From Hyphomicrobium sp. (lineage in GTDB: Bacteria > Pseudomonadota > Alphaproteobacteria > Rhizobiales > Hyphomicrobiaceae), in NCBI GenBank assembly GCA_003987725.1, contig RXJH01000004.1:115322-179321 (forward strand): a stretch of DNA of 64,000 bases, read 5' to 3'. This document shows positions 19,292 to 28,980 of the stretch, piece by piece (the first letter of the stretch is position 1; each line of letters opens with the position of its first letter). The notes under the pieces were generated by a model. That model was given only the letters and a program-made list of their open reading frames with translations, ran no database searches and was not told where the DNA came from. Position numbers and translations under genes: made by a program.

Positions 19292-20329
19292 ATGAGCGCG
19301 CGCAAAGTTCCTGTCACCATTGTCACTGGTTTTCTCGGTGCCGGTAAGACGACGCTCGTGCGGCACGCCATCGAGAACGCTGAAGGCCGACGCTTAGCGT
19401 TGATCGTCAACGAATTCGGTGACGTCGGCGTCGACGGCGCTATTCTTCGTTCGTGCGGCATCGCGAATTGCCCCGAGGAAAACATCGTCGAGCTGACGAA
19501 CGGGTGCCTTTGCTGCACGGTTGCGGATGATTTCGTGCCGACGCTCGAGGCGCTGCTATCGCGTAATCCGCCGCCCGAGCACATCATCGTCGAAACGTCG
19601 GGGCTCGCGCTCCCGAAGCCGCTGGTCAAAGCCTTCGAATGGCCGGACATCCGCAATCGCGTGACGGTCGATGGCGTCGTCACCGTCGTCGACGGGCCGG
19701 CGGTGAAGGCCGGACGGTTTGCCGACGATCCCGTGAAGGTCGCGGCGCAACGCGCGGCCGATCCGTCCGTCGATCACGAAAATCCGCTCGAGGAAGTCTA
19801 CGAGGATCAGCTTCTTTGCGCCGATCTCGTCGTGTTGAACAAGACTGATCTCATGTCGGCCGAAGAGGCGGATCAAATCACGGAAGAAATTCGGAACGGC
19901 GTTCCGCGCGCCATCAAGATCGTCGCGACCCGCGAGGGTCGTGTTCCCGCGAGTGTGCTGCTGGGGTTGTCGGCGGCTGCCGAGAATGATCTCGCTGCCC
20001 GCCCATCGCATCACGACAACGAGCCGGATCACGATCACGACGATTTCGAGACATTCATTGTCGAAGTGCCGTCGCTCGCGTCGCCTGCCGATCTCGCGTC
20101 GCGCGCCAAGGCCATCGCCAATGCCCATGACGTGCTACGTATCAAAGGCTTTGCAGCAATCGACGGTAAGCCAATGCGGCTCTTACTGCAGGGCGTCGGC
20201 GAACGCGTCGATACGCGGTACGAGCGCGCCTGGCGAGACGATGAGCCGCGACTCGGCAAGCTCGTCGTCATCGGTCAGAAGGGGCTCGACCGCGAAGGCA
20301 TCACCAGGACTCTGACAGGCGCGGCCTAA
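19292..20329 (+). CDS. cobW: CobW family GTP-binding metallochaperone
   Basis: CobW is a G3E-family GTPase thought to deliver cobalt to the CobNST chelatase. The 345-residue protein has Walker A TGFLGAGKTTLV, the metal-site motif CLCC inside LTNGCLCCTVADDF, the guanine motif NKTD (VVLNKTDLM), and a histidine/aspartate-rich loop (SHHDNEPDHDHDDFE) near residue 240 suited to metal binding. ATG 19292 is chosen; an upstream in-frame start at 19238 is weaker. It is the first gene behind the riboswitch and overlaps cobN by one base (TAATG). Confidence 0.94.
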   Translation: MSARKVPVTIVTGFLGAGKTTLVRHAIENAEGRRLALIVNEFGDVGVDGAILRSCGIANCPEENIVELTNGCLCCTVADDFVPTLEALLSRNPPPEHIIVETSGLALPKPLVKAFEWPDIRNRVTVDGVVTVVDGPAVKAGRFADDPVKVAAQRAADPSVDHENPLEEVYEDQLLCADLVVLNKTDLMSAEEADQITEEIRNGVPRAIKIVATREGRVPASVLLGLSAAAENDLAARPSHHDNEPDHDHDDFETFIVEVPSLASPADLASRAKAIANAHDVLRIKGFAAIDGKPMRLLLQGVGERVDTRYERAWRDDEPRLGKLVVIGQKGLDREGITRTLTGAA

Positions 20330-23300
20330 TGCATATCGTCGTTCGCGAGAGCCGGGATCTCGATGAGGCCGCCGTGCCTCAGGATCTCGGACTTGCGCCC
20401 GCCGATATCGTGTTCCTTTCATTTTCCGATTCCGACCTGGCGATGGCGGCGGCGGCGTTCCGTTCGGTTGCCGCCGATGAGCGCCCCAGCCTTCGCGTCG
20501 CCAATCTCAATGCGCTCAGGCATCCGATGTCGGTCGATCTCTTCGCCGATACGACGCTTGCCGAGACGAAAGCGGTGCTCGTTCGACTGCTCGGCGGCCT
20601 CGATTACTGGCGCTATGGTGGCGAGCAGATCGGCAGGCGCTGCCGCGAGCTCGGAATTGCTTTGGCCATCGTGCCGGGCGACGGCCGCCCCGACATTCGG
20701 CTTGCCGCGCTTTCCACGGTCGAGGCGCAAGAGCTGACACGTCTCGGCGCGCTTCTCGATCAAGGCGGCGTCGAGAATACGCGAGCAGCGCTCCAGGGGG
20801 TGCTGGCGCGGGCCGAGCGGCATGACGGGTCCATCCCAGAGCCATCCGTCATTCCGGGTTTCGGAATCTATCGGGAGAGAACGGCGACACCCGGCGACAT
20901 CGGAACGGCGGCTGTCGTTTTCTATCGCTCGCATTTGCTTGCGGGCGACGTTCAACCCATCGACGCGCTCGTCGATGCTCTCGATCATCGCGGCCTTGCG
21001 ACGACGGCTCTCTATGTTCCGAGTCTGAAGGCGCCTGACGCGGGGGCGTGGCTCGGAACCGAGCTTGACCTGTTACGGCCGAGCGTCATCATCAACGCAA
21101 CGGCGTTTGCCGCGCGTGATGGTGCCGACGGATCTCCACTCGACCAGTGCGATTGTCCGGTTCTGCAAGTCGCGCTCGCAAATTCGTCGCGGGCGGCGTG
21201 GGAGACTTCGCAGCGCGGGCTCGGCGCATCCGATCTCGCGATGCATGTCGTTCTACCGGAACTCGACGGCCGGTTATTTGCGGGCGTGGTGTCGTTCAAG
21301 GAAGAAGACGATCTCGGCAGCGATCTCGGGATGTCGCTTTTCCGGCATGCGTCTTATGAGACGGGTGTCGAACACGTTGCGGATCTTGCCGCTGGCTGGG
21401 GGCGATTGCGTGCGTCGCCACGAAATACGCGTCGTGTCGCGTTGCTTTTATCGACCTATCCCGGGCGGCCGGATCAGATCGCGCATGCTGTCGGTCTCGA
21501 CGGGCTTGCGAGCGCGTGCAAGCTCGCCGAGCGATTGCGCGACGAAGGCTATGCGATTTCCAGCGCGCCAGAGGATGGGAAAGATCTTGTTTCGTGTCTC
21601 GACGCCGGCGCGCGGAGCATACGGTGGTCCATTCAAGATTATCGTGCTGCGTTCGATCAGCTATCCGAAGCTTTTCGCGAGAGTGTCTCGGCGGCATGGG
21701 GAGAACCCGAAGCCGACAGCTTTGCCGCGGACGGCGCGTTTTCGTTCCGTGCTGCGGAGTTCGGCAATTTCCTGATCGGATTGCAGCCGGAGCGCGGGCA
21801 GGTTCAGGACCGGAAAGCGCAATATCACGATCCATCGACGCCGCCGCGGCATAGCTATGTCGCGTTTTATCTGTGGCTCAGGCATGTCGGAAAAATCGAT
21901 GCGCTGATCCATCTCGGCGCGCACGGCACGCTCGAATGGCTGCCGGGCAAGGCGATTGCCGGAAGCGAAGCGTGTGCGCCTCGCGCGTTGCTCGGGCCGG
22001 TGCCGATGATCTATCCGTTCATCGTCAACGATCCGGGTGAGGCCGCGCAGGCCAAGCGCAGGCTGGCTGCCGTGACGCTCGGCCATCGTCCGCCGCCGAT
22101 GGTCGAAGCAGGGCTTTCTGGCCCATTGAGCGATCTCGAACAGCTCGTCGATGAATTCTCGTCTGCGGATGGACTGGATCCGCGGCGGCGAAAGGCTTTG
22201 TCGGGACAGATCGTCGACGCCGCTTTTCGTGCGGGAATCGCGGAACGCTGCGGTCTCGAAGCCGGCATGTCGCCAAGCGACGCACTGATGCGCATCGATG
22301 CATTTCTCTGCGACGTGAAAGAGCTGGCGATCCGTGACGGCCTGCATGTGATCGACGATACCGAGCTCGATGCCATCGTTCGTGCGCTCGATGGAAAGTT
22401 TATCGAGCCGGGACCGGCGGGCGCGCCAAGCCGCGGCCGATCCGATGTTCTGCCCACGGGCCGCAATCTCTATAGCGTCGATCCGCGCAGCGTTCCGACG
22501 CCGACCGCCTGGACGAACGGAAGGCGTGCCGCCAAGGCCATCCTCGATCGTTACGTTGGCGATCACGGCGATTGGCCGCGCGCGATCGTTCTCGACCTTT
22601 GGGGCAGCGCGACGCTGCGCACGGGCGGGGAAGAGCTTGCGACGGCGCTGGCTCTGCTCGGCGTCCGGCCGGTGTGGGATCATCGGTCCTACCGCGTCAC
22701 GGGTATCGAGACGGAAGCGTTGGCCGAACTCGGGCGGCCGCGCGTCGACGTGACGTTGCGCATTTCCGGGCTTTTCCGGGATATGTTCGGCGCGCAGCTT
22801 GCGCTTTTCGACAGTGCCGTTTCTCTCGTTGCTGGTTTATCGGAGAACGAGGCCGACAATCCGCTGCGTGCGGCGCATGACGGAAACGGGAGGATCGATC
22901 GCATTTTCGGACCGGCCGATGGCAGCTACGGTTCGGGCGTGATGCAGCACATCGATCGCGGCGACTGGTCGAAGCGCGAGGACCTCGGCGGGGCTTACCT
23001 CGAAAGTTCAGCGCACAGTTATCGCAATGATGTTGCCGGTCACGAGGCGGGCGAAGTTTTTAAAGATCGTGTGAAATCCGCGGATGCGTTCGTTCACGTG
23101 CAAGACCACAGCGAGATCGATCTGCTGACCGGCGGCGATTTCGCGGCTCACGAAGGCGGGTTTGCCGCCGCTGCTGCTGCCGTCGGCAACAGCGGCGTCG
23201 CGCTTTATCATGGCGATACGGCTGCGCCGGAAACGCCGCGTGTCCGGACGCTGCAAGAAGAATGCGCGCGGGTCATCCACGGGCGCGCCGCCAATTCGCG

Positions 23301-23598
23301 CTGGATCGAAGGGCAGATGCGGCACGGTTATCGCGGAGCCGCGGAGATGGCGCAAAGCGTCGATGCGGCGTTCGCGTTTGCGGCGACGGCATCGGCGGTC
23401 GACACCGGTGGCTTCGAGCGGCTCTACAATGCGTATCTCGGCGATCCCGCAGTCGCGGCATTCATCGAACGGGAGAATCCGGCCGCGATGGAAGCGATGG
23501 GCCGGCGTTTCGCAGAGGCGATTTCGCGGGGGCTTTGGCAGCCGCGCCGCAACGATTTGGATACAGGAACAGGCAAGCCGCGCGAGGCCGCCGAATGA
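20329..23598 (+). CDS. cobN: Cobaltochelatase subunit CobN
   Basis: CobN is the large subunit that, with CobS and CobT, inserts cobalt into hydrogenobyrinic acid a,c-diamide using ATP. It is 1089 residues long; this is somewhat short for CobN (about 1250 is usual), the N-terminal third being the more divergent part. The core motif IHLGAHGTLEWLPGKAIAGS and MIYPFIVNDPGEAAQAKRR are intact, as are C-terminal QDHSEIDLLTGGDF and HGYRGAAEM segments. It overlaps cobG by four bases. cobS and cobT are not in this window. Confidence 0.95.
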   Translation: MHIVVRESRDLDEAAVPQDLGLAPADIVFLSFSDSDLAMAAAAFRSVAADERPSLRVANLNALRHPMSVDLFADTTLAETKAVLVRLLGGLDYWRYGGEQIGRRCRELGIALAIVPGDGRPDIRLAALSTVEAQELTRLGALLDQGGVENTRAALQGVLARAERHDGSIPEPSVIPGFGIYRERTATPGDIGTAAVVFYRSHLLAGDVQPIDALVDALDHRGLATTALYVPSLKAPDAGAWLGTELDLLRPSVIINATAFAARDGADGSPLDQCDCPVLQVALANSSRAAWETSQRGLGASDLAMHVVLPELDGRLFAGVVSFKEEDDLGSDLGMSLFRHASYETGVEHVADLAAGWGRLRASPRNTRRVALLLSTYPGRPDQIAHAVGLDGLASACKLAERLRDEGYAISSAPEDGKDLVSCLDAGARSIRWSIQDYRAAFDQLSEAFRESVSAAWGEPEADSFAADGAFSFRAAEFGNFLIGLQPERGQVQDRKAQYHDPSTPPRHSYVAFYLWLRHVGKIDALIHLGAHGTLEWLPGKAIAGSEACAPRALLGPVPMIYPFIVNDPGEAAQAKRRLAAVTLGHRPPPMVEAGLSGPLSDLEQLVDEFSSADGLDPRRRKALSGQIVDAAFRAGIAERCGLEAGMSPSDALMRIDAFLCDVKELAIRDGLHVIDDTELDAIVRALDGKFIEPGPAGAPSRGRSDVLPTGRNLYSVDPRSVPTPTAWTNGRRAAKAILDRYVGDHGDWPRAIVLDLWGSATLRTGGEELATALALLGVRPVWDHRSYRVTGIETEALAELGRPRVDVTLRISGLFRDMFGAQLALFDSAVSLVAGLSENEADNPLRAAHDGNGRIDRIFGPADGSYGSGVMQHIDRGDWSKREDLGGAYLESSAHSYRNDVAGHEAGEVFKDRVKSADAFVHVQDHSEIDLLTGGDFAAHEGGFAAAAAAVGNSGVALYHGDTAAPETPRVRTLQEECARVIHGRAANSRWIEGQMRHGYRGAAEMAQSVDAAFAFAATASAVDTGGFERLYNAYLGDPAVAAFIERENPAAMEAMGRRFAEAISRGLWQPRRNDLDTGTGKPREAAE

Positions 23599-24863
23599 CT
23601 GTGCCGGCTCACTTGATCAAGGGATGGTGTCCGGGCGCGCTTCGGCCGATGCGCTCGGGCGACGGGCTGATCGTGCGCATAAAACCGCGTGCGGGGGCGT
23701 TCTCGATTTCCGCGCTAGCTGCAATTGCCGATGCGGCCGCGCGTTTCGGTTCGGGCGAAATCGATCTCACCAATCGCGGCAATCTGCAACTGCGTGGCGT
23801 GTCGGACGATAGCTACGATGATGCGATCACTGCGCTTCGCGCGGCAGACTTGATAGATCGTTCGGCGGCCGTCGAGGCCGTGCGCAATGTCGTCGTCGAT
23901 CCGCTGAGCGGCATCGATCCAGAGCGTCCAAATGTGTGCGATGTCGCTGCACGGATTGAAGACGCGCTCGCTGACGATGCACGGCTTTGGGCGCTTCCAG
24001 GAAAATTCGGTTTCAGCTTTTCGGGAAGCTCCGAGCCGATGGTCGGGGGGCGGGCCGCCGATATCATGATTGCGGCGGCGGGTGACGGCTTTGATATTTG
24101 CCTCGATGGCGCGACCGATCTCCGGTGCGAGGTAACGGCAGGCGACGTGATTGACTCCGTGCGGCGGCTGGCGATGGCGTTCTTGGATCTTGCCGCGAAA
24201 GATCATGAACTTCGGAGAATGAAAGCCGTCGTTGCGCGCTTTGGTGCCGCGCGCATTTTCGAATTGGCCGGATTGCAGGTAACTTCTCGATCGGTGGACG
24301 TGACCGTCGCTTCGGTATCTGCCGGATTGCTTTCGCGCGGGGATCTCGTGTTCGGAGTTGGCATCGGTCTTCCGTTCGGACGAATTACAGCCGATCAGCT
24401 GGGGCGGCTCTGCCAATCCGCGGAGGCGGCGAAACTCAAGGACGTATTTACAAGTCCGCAGCGCATTCTCGTATTTCCGGTCGCGGAGCGTGCGAAAGCC
24501 GAGCTGGTTCTCCAAGCGGCTGCGAGCACCGGCTTGATCGTTGTGCCCGAGGATGCCCGGCTGCAGATGGACGTGTGCCCCGGTTCGTCAGGATGCCGAA
24601 ACGCCACCACCGACACGCGCGCCGATGCGCGGCATTTGGTTGACGTCTTGAACGGTTCGTTGAGCGGTTATTCGGTTCACGTTTCCGGTTGCGAAAAAGG
24701 CTGCGCCCGGCAGTCTGCGGCCGATTTCACGCTTATTGCGCGGGCGGGGCGCTACGATCTCATCCGCAACGGCGTCGCGGGCGATCCGATCGCGTTGGCA
24801 AATGTCGACGCGGATGATATCGGCAACACCGTTTCGCGCTTCATTCTGGACTCCGCATCATGA
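23595..24863 (+). CDS. cobG: Precorrin-3B synthase (oxygen-dependent ring contraction)
   Basis: CobG is an iron-sulfur monooxygenase that uses O2 to make precorrin-3B, the step that defines the aerobic pathway. The 422-residue protein resembles sulfite/nitrite reductases: LTNRGNLQLRGV near residue 55 and a C-terminal 4Fe-4S motif CPGSSGCRNA with SGCEKGCARQ. ATG 23595 overlaps the cobN stop (ATGA); the longer frame back to 23262 lies inside cobN. Confidence 0.94.
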   Translation: MTVPAHLIKGWCPGALRPMRSGDGLIVRIKPRAGAFSISALAAIADAAARFGSGEIDLTNRGNLQLRGVSDDSYDDAITALRAADLIDRSAAVEAVRNVVVDPLSGIDPERPNVCDVAARIEDALADDARLWALPGKFGFSFSGSSEPMVGGRAADIMIAAAGDGFDICLDGATDLRCEVTAGDVIDSVRRLAMAFLDLAAKDHELRRMKAVVARFGAARIFELAGLQVTSRSVDVTVASVSAGLLSRGDLVFGVGIGLPFGRITADQLGRLCQSAEAAKLKDVFTSPQRILVFPVAERAKAELVLQAAASTGLIVVPEDARLQMDVCPGSSGCRNATTDTRADARHLVDVLNGSLSGYSVHVSGCEKGCARQSAADFTLIARAGRYDLIRNGVAGDPIALANVDADDIGNTVSRFILDSAS

Positions 24864-25489
24864 CGGTTCAAGACTACATCCGCGACGGCGCGGCGATTTA
24901 CGCGCGCTCCTTTGCAATCATCCGCGCCGAGGCGGATCTCGCGCGGTTTTCGCCGGAGGAAGAGCGTGTGGCCGTGCGGATCATCCATGCCTGCGGCATG
25001 GTCGAGATCGCGCGCGACATCATCATGTCGCTGACATTTGCGCGGAGCGCCATGTCGGCCTTGGCTGCGGGTGCGCCGATCCTCTGCGACTCGATGATGG
25101 TCGCTGACGGGATTACGCGGGCGCGGCTCGCTGCGAAAAATCCGGTCAGCTGTACGCTTCGCGATCCACGCGTGCCGGAAATCGCCGCGGAAATCGGCAA
25201 TACGCGGACGGCGGCTGCGATGGAGCTATGGAAGCCGCATCTTGCGGGTTCCGTCGTCGTCGTCGGCAATGCGCCAACGGCTCTTTTCCGTCTTCTCGAG
25301 TTGATGGACGCGGGAGCATCGAAGCCGGCGGCTGTTATCGGCATGCCGGTTGGCTTCGTCGGTGCAATTGAATCGAAAGAGGCGCTGGCCGCCGACGGAC
25401 GCGTTCCTTTCGCGATCGTGCGCGGCCGCAAGGGTGGCAGCGCGATGGCCGCAGCAGCCGTCAATGCGCTTGCGAGTGAGGCCGAATGA
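24860..25489 (+). CDS. cobH: Precorrin-8X methylmutase
   Basis: CobH moves the C11 methyl group to C12, giving hydrogenobyrinic acid. The 209-residue protein has RIIHACGMVEIARDI with the catalytic His, the PILCDSMMVADGITRARL segment, and the C-terminal GMPVGFVGAIESKEAL motif with PFAIVRGRKGGSAMAAAAVNAL. It has four-base ATGA overlaps with cobG before and cobI after, typical of coupled translation. Confidence 0.96.
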   Translation: MTVQDYIRDGAAIYARSFAIIRAEADLARFSPEEERVAVRIIHACGMVEIARDIIMSLTFARSAMSALAAGAPILCDSMMVADGITRARLAAKNPVSCTLRDPRVPEIAAEIGNTRTAAAMELWKPHLAGSVVVVGNAPTALFRLLELMDAGASKPAAVIGMPVGFVGAIESKEALAADGRVPFAIVRGRKGGSAMAAAAVNALASEAE

Positions 25490-26229
25490 ACGAGGTGAAG
25501 TCCGGGACGTTGTTCGGTGTCGGTCTTGGGCCGGGAGATCCGGAGCTCATGACGCTGAAGGCGGTGCGCGTGCTTGGCGCAGCGCCCGTCGTCGCGCATT
25601 TTCGCAAGAGCGGCAGACCGGGTCACGCGCGTACGATTGCGAGCGCGTACATTTCCGGAGCCGTCATCGAGACGGCGTTCGATTATCCGGTGACGACCGA
25701 GATCGATTTTCGTGAAGACGGTTATGTCTCGGCAATCCGCGAGTTTTATGCGGAGTGTGCGGAGGCAATCGCGGGGCATCTCGGCGCGGGGCGCGACGTG
25801 GCGCTTCTCTGCGAAGGCGATCCGTTCTTCTATGGATCGTTTCTGCACATGTACGATCGTATCAAGGCGGCGCATCCCGTCACGGTAATACCGGGCATCA
25901 CGGGCATGTCCGGATGCTGGACAGCGGCGCGGGCGCCGATCACCTACGGCGATGACATATTGACGGTGTTGCCAGGCACGCTGGATCGCGTCGTTCTGGC
26001 GAAGCATCTCGAGAGCGCGGATGCCGCCGTCATCATGAAAGTTGGACACAACCTGCAGAAGATCAAGGAAGCGCTGAGAGACGCGGGGCGCTTTCAAGAT
26101 GCCATTTATGTCGAGCGGGGAACGATGCCGGGCGAACGGATCGTGCCGCTGGCCGACCTCGGCGATTGCGCAGTTCCCTATTTCTCGATCGTGCTGCTGC
26201 CGGGCGGCCGTGGGCGGCGCATCGCATGA
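25486..26229 (+). CDS. cobI: Precorrin-2 C(20)-methyltransferase
   Basis: CobI uses S-adenosylmethionine to methylate C20 of precorrin-2. The 247-residue protein has the corrin methyltransferase signatures GVGLGPGDPELMTLKAVRVL, VALLCEGDPFFYGSFLHM and VIPGITGMSGCWTAA, then IMKVGHNLQKIKEAL. It overlaps cobH and cobJ by four bases each, part of one compact reading unit. Confidence 0.96.
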   Translation: MNEVKSGTLFGVGLGPGDPELMTLKAVRVLGAAPVVAHFRKSGRPGHARTIASAYISGAVIETAFDYPVTTEIDFREDGYVSAIREFYAECAEAIAGHLGAGRDVALLCEGDPFFYGSFLHMYDRIKAAHPVTVIPGITGMSGCWTAARAPITYGDDILTVLPGTLDRVVLAKHLESADAAVIMKVGHNLQKIKEALRDAGRFQDAIYVERGTMPGERIVPLADLGDCAVPYFSIVLLPGGRGRRIA

Positions 26230-26981
26230 AGGGTGAGCTCGTCATCGCCGGTCTTGGGCCGGGCCCGGAAGGCTGGGTTACGCCGGCGGCAACCGAGGCC
26301 GTCGCGGCTGCGGATATCATCCTCGGCTATACGCCTTACGTGAACCGGATCACGGCGCGGCCGGGACAGGTTCTCGAAGCGTCCGATAATCGCGAAGAAC
26401 TGGCGCGAGCCGAGCGGGCGCTGGCGCTCGCAGCGGGCGGAAGCCGGGTTGTTATCGTTTCCGGTGGCGATCCGGGTGTCTTCGCGATGGCAGCGGCGGT
26501 GTATGAGGCGGTCGAGAGCAATCCGGCGTCTGCCGAGGGCGTCGACATTCGCGTCGAGCCGGGCGTGACGGCCATGCTTGCGGCGGCGGCGCGCATCGGT
26601 GCACCCTTGGGGCATGACTTTTGCGCCATTTCGCTTTCGGATAATTTGAAGTCGTGGGCGACGATCGAGAAGCGATTGCGGCTCGCGGCCGAGGCGGACT
26701 TCGTTATCGCGCTCTACAACCCGGCTTCGAAGGCGCGTCCGCAGCAGATCCGGAAGGCATTCGAAATACTGAGTGCGGTGCTGCCAGCTGAAACGATTGT
26801 CGCTTTCGCGCGAGCTGTCGGACGGCCGGACGAAGAGATCGATGTGGCGACACTCGCACGTGCGCCGGATATGCCGTGCGATATGCGAACGCTTGTCATC
26901 ATCGGTTCACAGGCGACACGTCAGGTGAAGTCCCCCGATGGGCGCGCGTGGGTTTATACGCCGCGTGCGGAGCGACGATGA
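26226..26981 (+). CDS. cobJ: Precorrin-3B C(17)-methyltransferase
   Basis: CobJ methylates C17 and catalyses the ring contraction of precorrin-3B to precorrin-4. The 251-residue protein has VIAGLGPGPEGWVTPAA, ILGYTPYVNRI, VIVSGGDPGVFAMAAAV and FCAISLSDNLKSW followed by ALYNPASKARPQQIRKA. ATG 26226 overlaps the cobI stop; the longer frame from 26166 is within cobI. Its last 28 bases overlap the convergent cobK gene. Confidence 0.96.
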   Translation: MKGELVIAGLGPGPEGWVTPAATEAVAAADIILGYTPYVNRITARPGQVLEASDNREELARAERALALAAGGSRVVIVSGGDPGVFAMAAAVYEAVESNPASAEGVDIRVEPGVTAMLAAAARIGAPLGHDFCAISLSDNLKSWATIEKRLRLAAEADFVIALYNPASKARPQQIRKAFEILSAVLPAETIVAFARAVGRPDEEIDVATLARAPDMPCDMRTLVIIGSQATRQVKSPDGRAWVYTPRAERR

Positions 26982-27739
26982 CGATGGGTTTCGATCCAGG
27001 CCAGCGCTTCCTCCACCGACGTTACGGTCGGTCGCGAGCCGATCGCGGGACGGCGGACCATATGCACTTTGATGCCGAGTTGGCGCGCGGCTTCGATCTT
27101 GGAGTATGTGGCGTTGCCGCCTGCGTTCTTGGCGAGCACGTGGCGGATGCCGTGGCGGGTGAAAAGCGCGATGTCATCTTCGACGCGAAACGGGCCGCGC
27201 GCCGCGATGATCGTCGCGTGCGAAAGGTTTGCGGGCGGCTCGCTCGCATCGACGACGCGGATTACGTAACGATGCTGCGGCGCTCCACTGAGCGCGGGAA
27301 TTGCCTGCCGTCCGAGACCGGAGAAGACGTTTTGTGGTGTCGAGGGCAGGCCGGCGATGGCGGCTTCGATGCTGTCGTATTCGGTCCAGTCGTCGCCATT
27401 GACCGGCGTCCATGGTGGCCGCTCGACGGCGAGCAGAGGAATGCGCGCCGCGGCGGCCGCGGCAATTGCGTTCCGGCTTATGTTCGCCGCGAACGGATGC
27501 GTTGCGTCGATGAGGAGATCGATATCCTCACGCGTCAGGTATGCGGAGAGACCATCAGCGCCGCCGAATCCGCCGACGCGAACGGGCAACGGGCTCGCGG
27601 CCGGATTGGCCGTACGGCCAGCGAGCGACAGGGTCGCCGCGACGGATCTGTCGTTCGCCAAGCGATGCGCGAGAGACGCCGCCTCGCTAGTTCCGCCGAG
27701 GAGCAGTACACGCAACGGACTGTCGGAATTCGTGATCAT
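26954..27739 (-). CDS. cobK: Precorrin-6A reductase
   Basis: CobK reduces precorrin-6A to precorrin-6B with NADPH. The 261-residue protein has the N-terminal VLLLGGTSEAASLAHRL nucleotide loop, DLLIDATHPFAANISRNA and C-terminal VLAKNAGGNATYSKIEAAR followed by VHMVRRP, as in the family. It is the only gene on the minus strand inside this stretch of the cluster; its start faces cobL 17 bp away, so cobK and cobL have divergent starts in a very short space. Confidence 0.93.
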   Translation of the reverse strand: MITNSDSPLRVLLLGGTSEAASLAHRLANDRSVAATLSLAGRTANPAASPLPVRVGGFGGADGLSAYLTREDIDLLIDATHPFAANISRNAIAAAAAARIPLLAVERPPWTPVNGDDWTEYDSIEAAIAGLPSTPQNVFSGLGRQAIPALSGAPQHRYVIRVVDASEPPANLSHATIIAARGPFRVEDDIALFTRHGIRHVLAKNAGGNATYSKIEAARQLGIKVHMVRRPAIGSRPTVTSVEEALAWIETHRHRRSARGV

Positions 27740-27756
27740 GCCTGGAGCCCAATGCC

Positions 27757-28980
27757 ATGAGCGGGCGCTGGTTGTCCATCATTGGCATCGGTGAAGACGG
27801 CCGAAAGGGGCTGTCTCCGGCGGCCTCTCACTTGATCGACGCGGCCGAGCTTGTGGTCGGCGGGCCTCGTCATCTCGATCTCGTGGGGGATACGCCGGGC
27901 GAGAAGATGGCGTGGGAGAAGCCGCTCGAGGCGACGGCGACGACGATACTGGCGCGGCGGGGAACGCCCGTGGCCGTGCTCGTGTCGGGCGATCCGTTCT
28001 GGTTCGGGGCGGGCGCGACGCTGGCGCGGTCGATACCCGTCGAGGACATGCAGGTTCTGCCCGCGCCTTCGAGCTTTTCGCTTGCCGCTTCGCGGCTCGG
28101 GTGGCCACTTCAGGATGTGACGACGCTTGGGCTGAACATGAAGGGACTGACGCCCTTGATCCGTCGTCACCTGCATCATGGTAGGCGGATACTGGCGCTC
28201 GCGCTCAACGGCGAAACGCCCGGTGAAGTCGCGAGGCTTTTGAGCGAAACAGGATTCGCGGAGAGCGCGGTCACGGTGATGGAAGCGCTTGGCGGTCCGC
28301 GCGAGCGCATCAGAAGCGTGCCCGCAAAGGACTTCGATTTAGGCCCGTTCGACCCGTTGAACATCATCGCGGTCGATGTCGTTGCCGGTTCCGGTGCGAG
28401 GCCCATTCCGTTCACCGCCGGGTTGCCCGATCATTACTTCGAGAACGACGGACAACTGACCAAGCGCGAGATCCGCGCAGTGACGTTGTCGTCGCTGCAG
28501 CCGGGCGCCGGACAGTTGCTTTGGGACGTCGGCGCGGGGAGCGGATCGATCGGCATCGAATGGCTGCTGGCGCATCCGGCGAATAGTGCGATCGGCATCG
28601 AGCGCGACGCCGAACGCGCCGCCAGGGCAGTGCGGAATTCCGTCACCCTTGGCGTACCGCATCTCGACGTTCGTCACGGTGCTGCGCCCGATGCGCTGAG
28701 CGGCCTGCCTCGGCCGGATGCGATTTTCATCGGCTGCGGCACGGCTGACGGGAGCGTCATCGGCGCCTGCTGGGCTGCGTTGAAGCCGGGCGGACGTATC
28801 GTCGTCAACGCGGTAACGCTTGAATCCGAGCAAGCGTTGCTCGCAGCGCATCGGAGCCGTGGCGGAATGCTGACGCGCATGAGCGTCGAACGTGCGGAGC
28901 CAGTCGGGAAACTCACGGCATGGCGTCCGGCAATGCCGGTTCTGCAGTGGGTTGCCGCAAAGCCCGATGGTGACGCATGA
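27757..28980 (+). CDS. cobL: Precorrin-6Y C(5,15)-methyltransferase (decarboxylating)
   Basis: CobL methylates C5 and C15 and removes the C12 acetate carboxyl. The 407-residue protein is a natural two-domain fusion: an N-terminal CbiE-type corrin methylase (SIIGIGEDGRKGLSPAA, VLVSGDPFWFGAGATL, GLNMKGL) and a C-terminal CbiT-type domain with the SAM site LLWDVGAGSGSIGIEWL and GIERDAERAARAVRN. It overlaps cobE by four bases. Confidence 0.95.
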   Translation: MSGRWLSIIGIGEDGRKGLSPAASHLIDAAELVVGGPRHLDLVGDTPGEKMAWEKPLEATATTILARRGTPVAVLVSGDPFWFGAGATLARSIPVEDMQVLPAPSSFSLAASRLGWPLQDVTTLGLNMKGLTPLIRRHLHHGRRILALALNGETPGEVARLLSETGFAESAVTVMEALGGPRERIRSVPAKDFDLGPFDPLNIIAVDVVAGSGARPIPFTAGLPDHYFENDGQLTKREIRAVTLSSLQPGAGQLLWDVGAGSGSIGIEWLLAHPANSAIGIERDAERAARAVRNSVTLGVPHLDVRHGAAPDALSGLPRPDAIFIGCGTADGSVIGACWAALKPGGRIVVNAVTLESEQALLAAHRSRGGMLTRMSVERAEPVGKLTAWRPAMPVLQWVAAKPDGDA

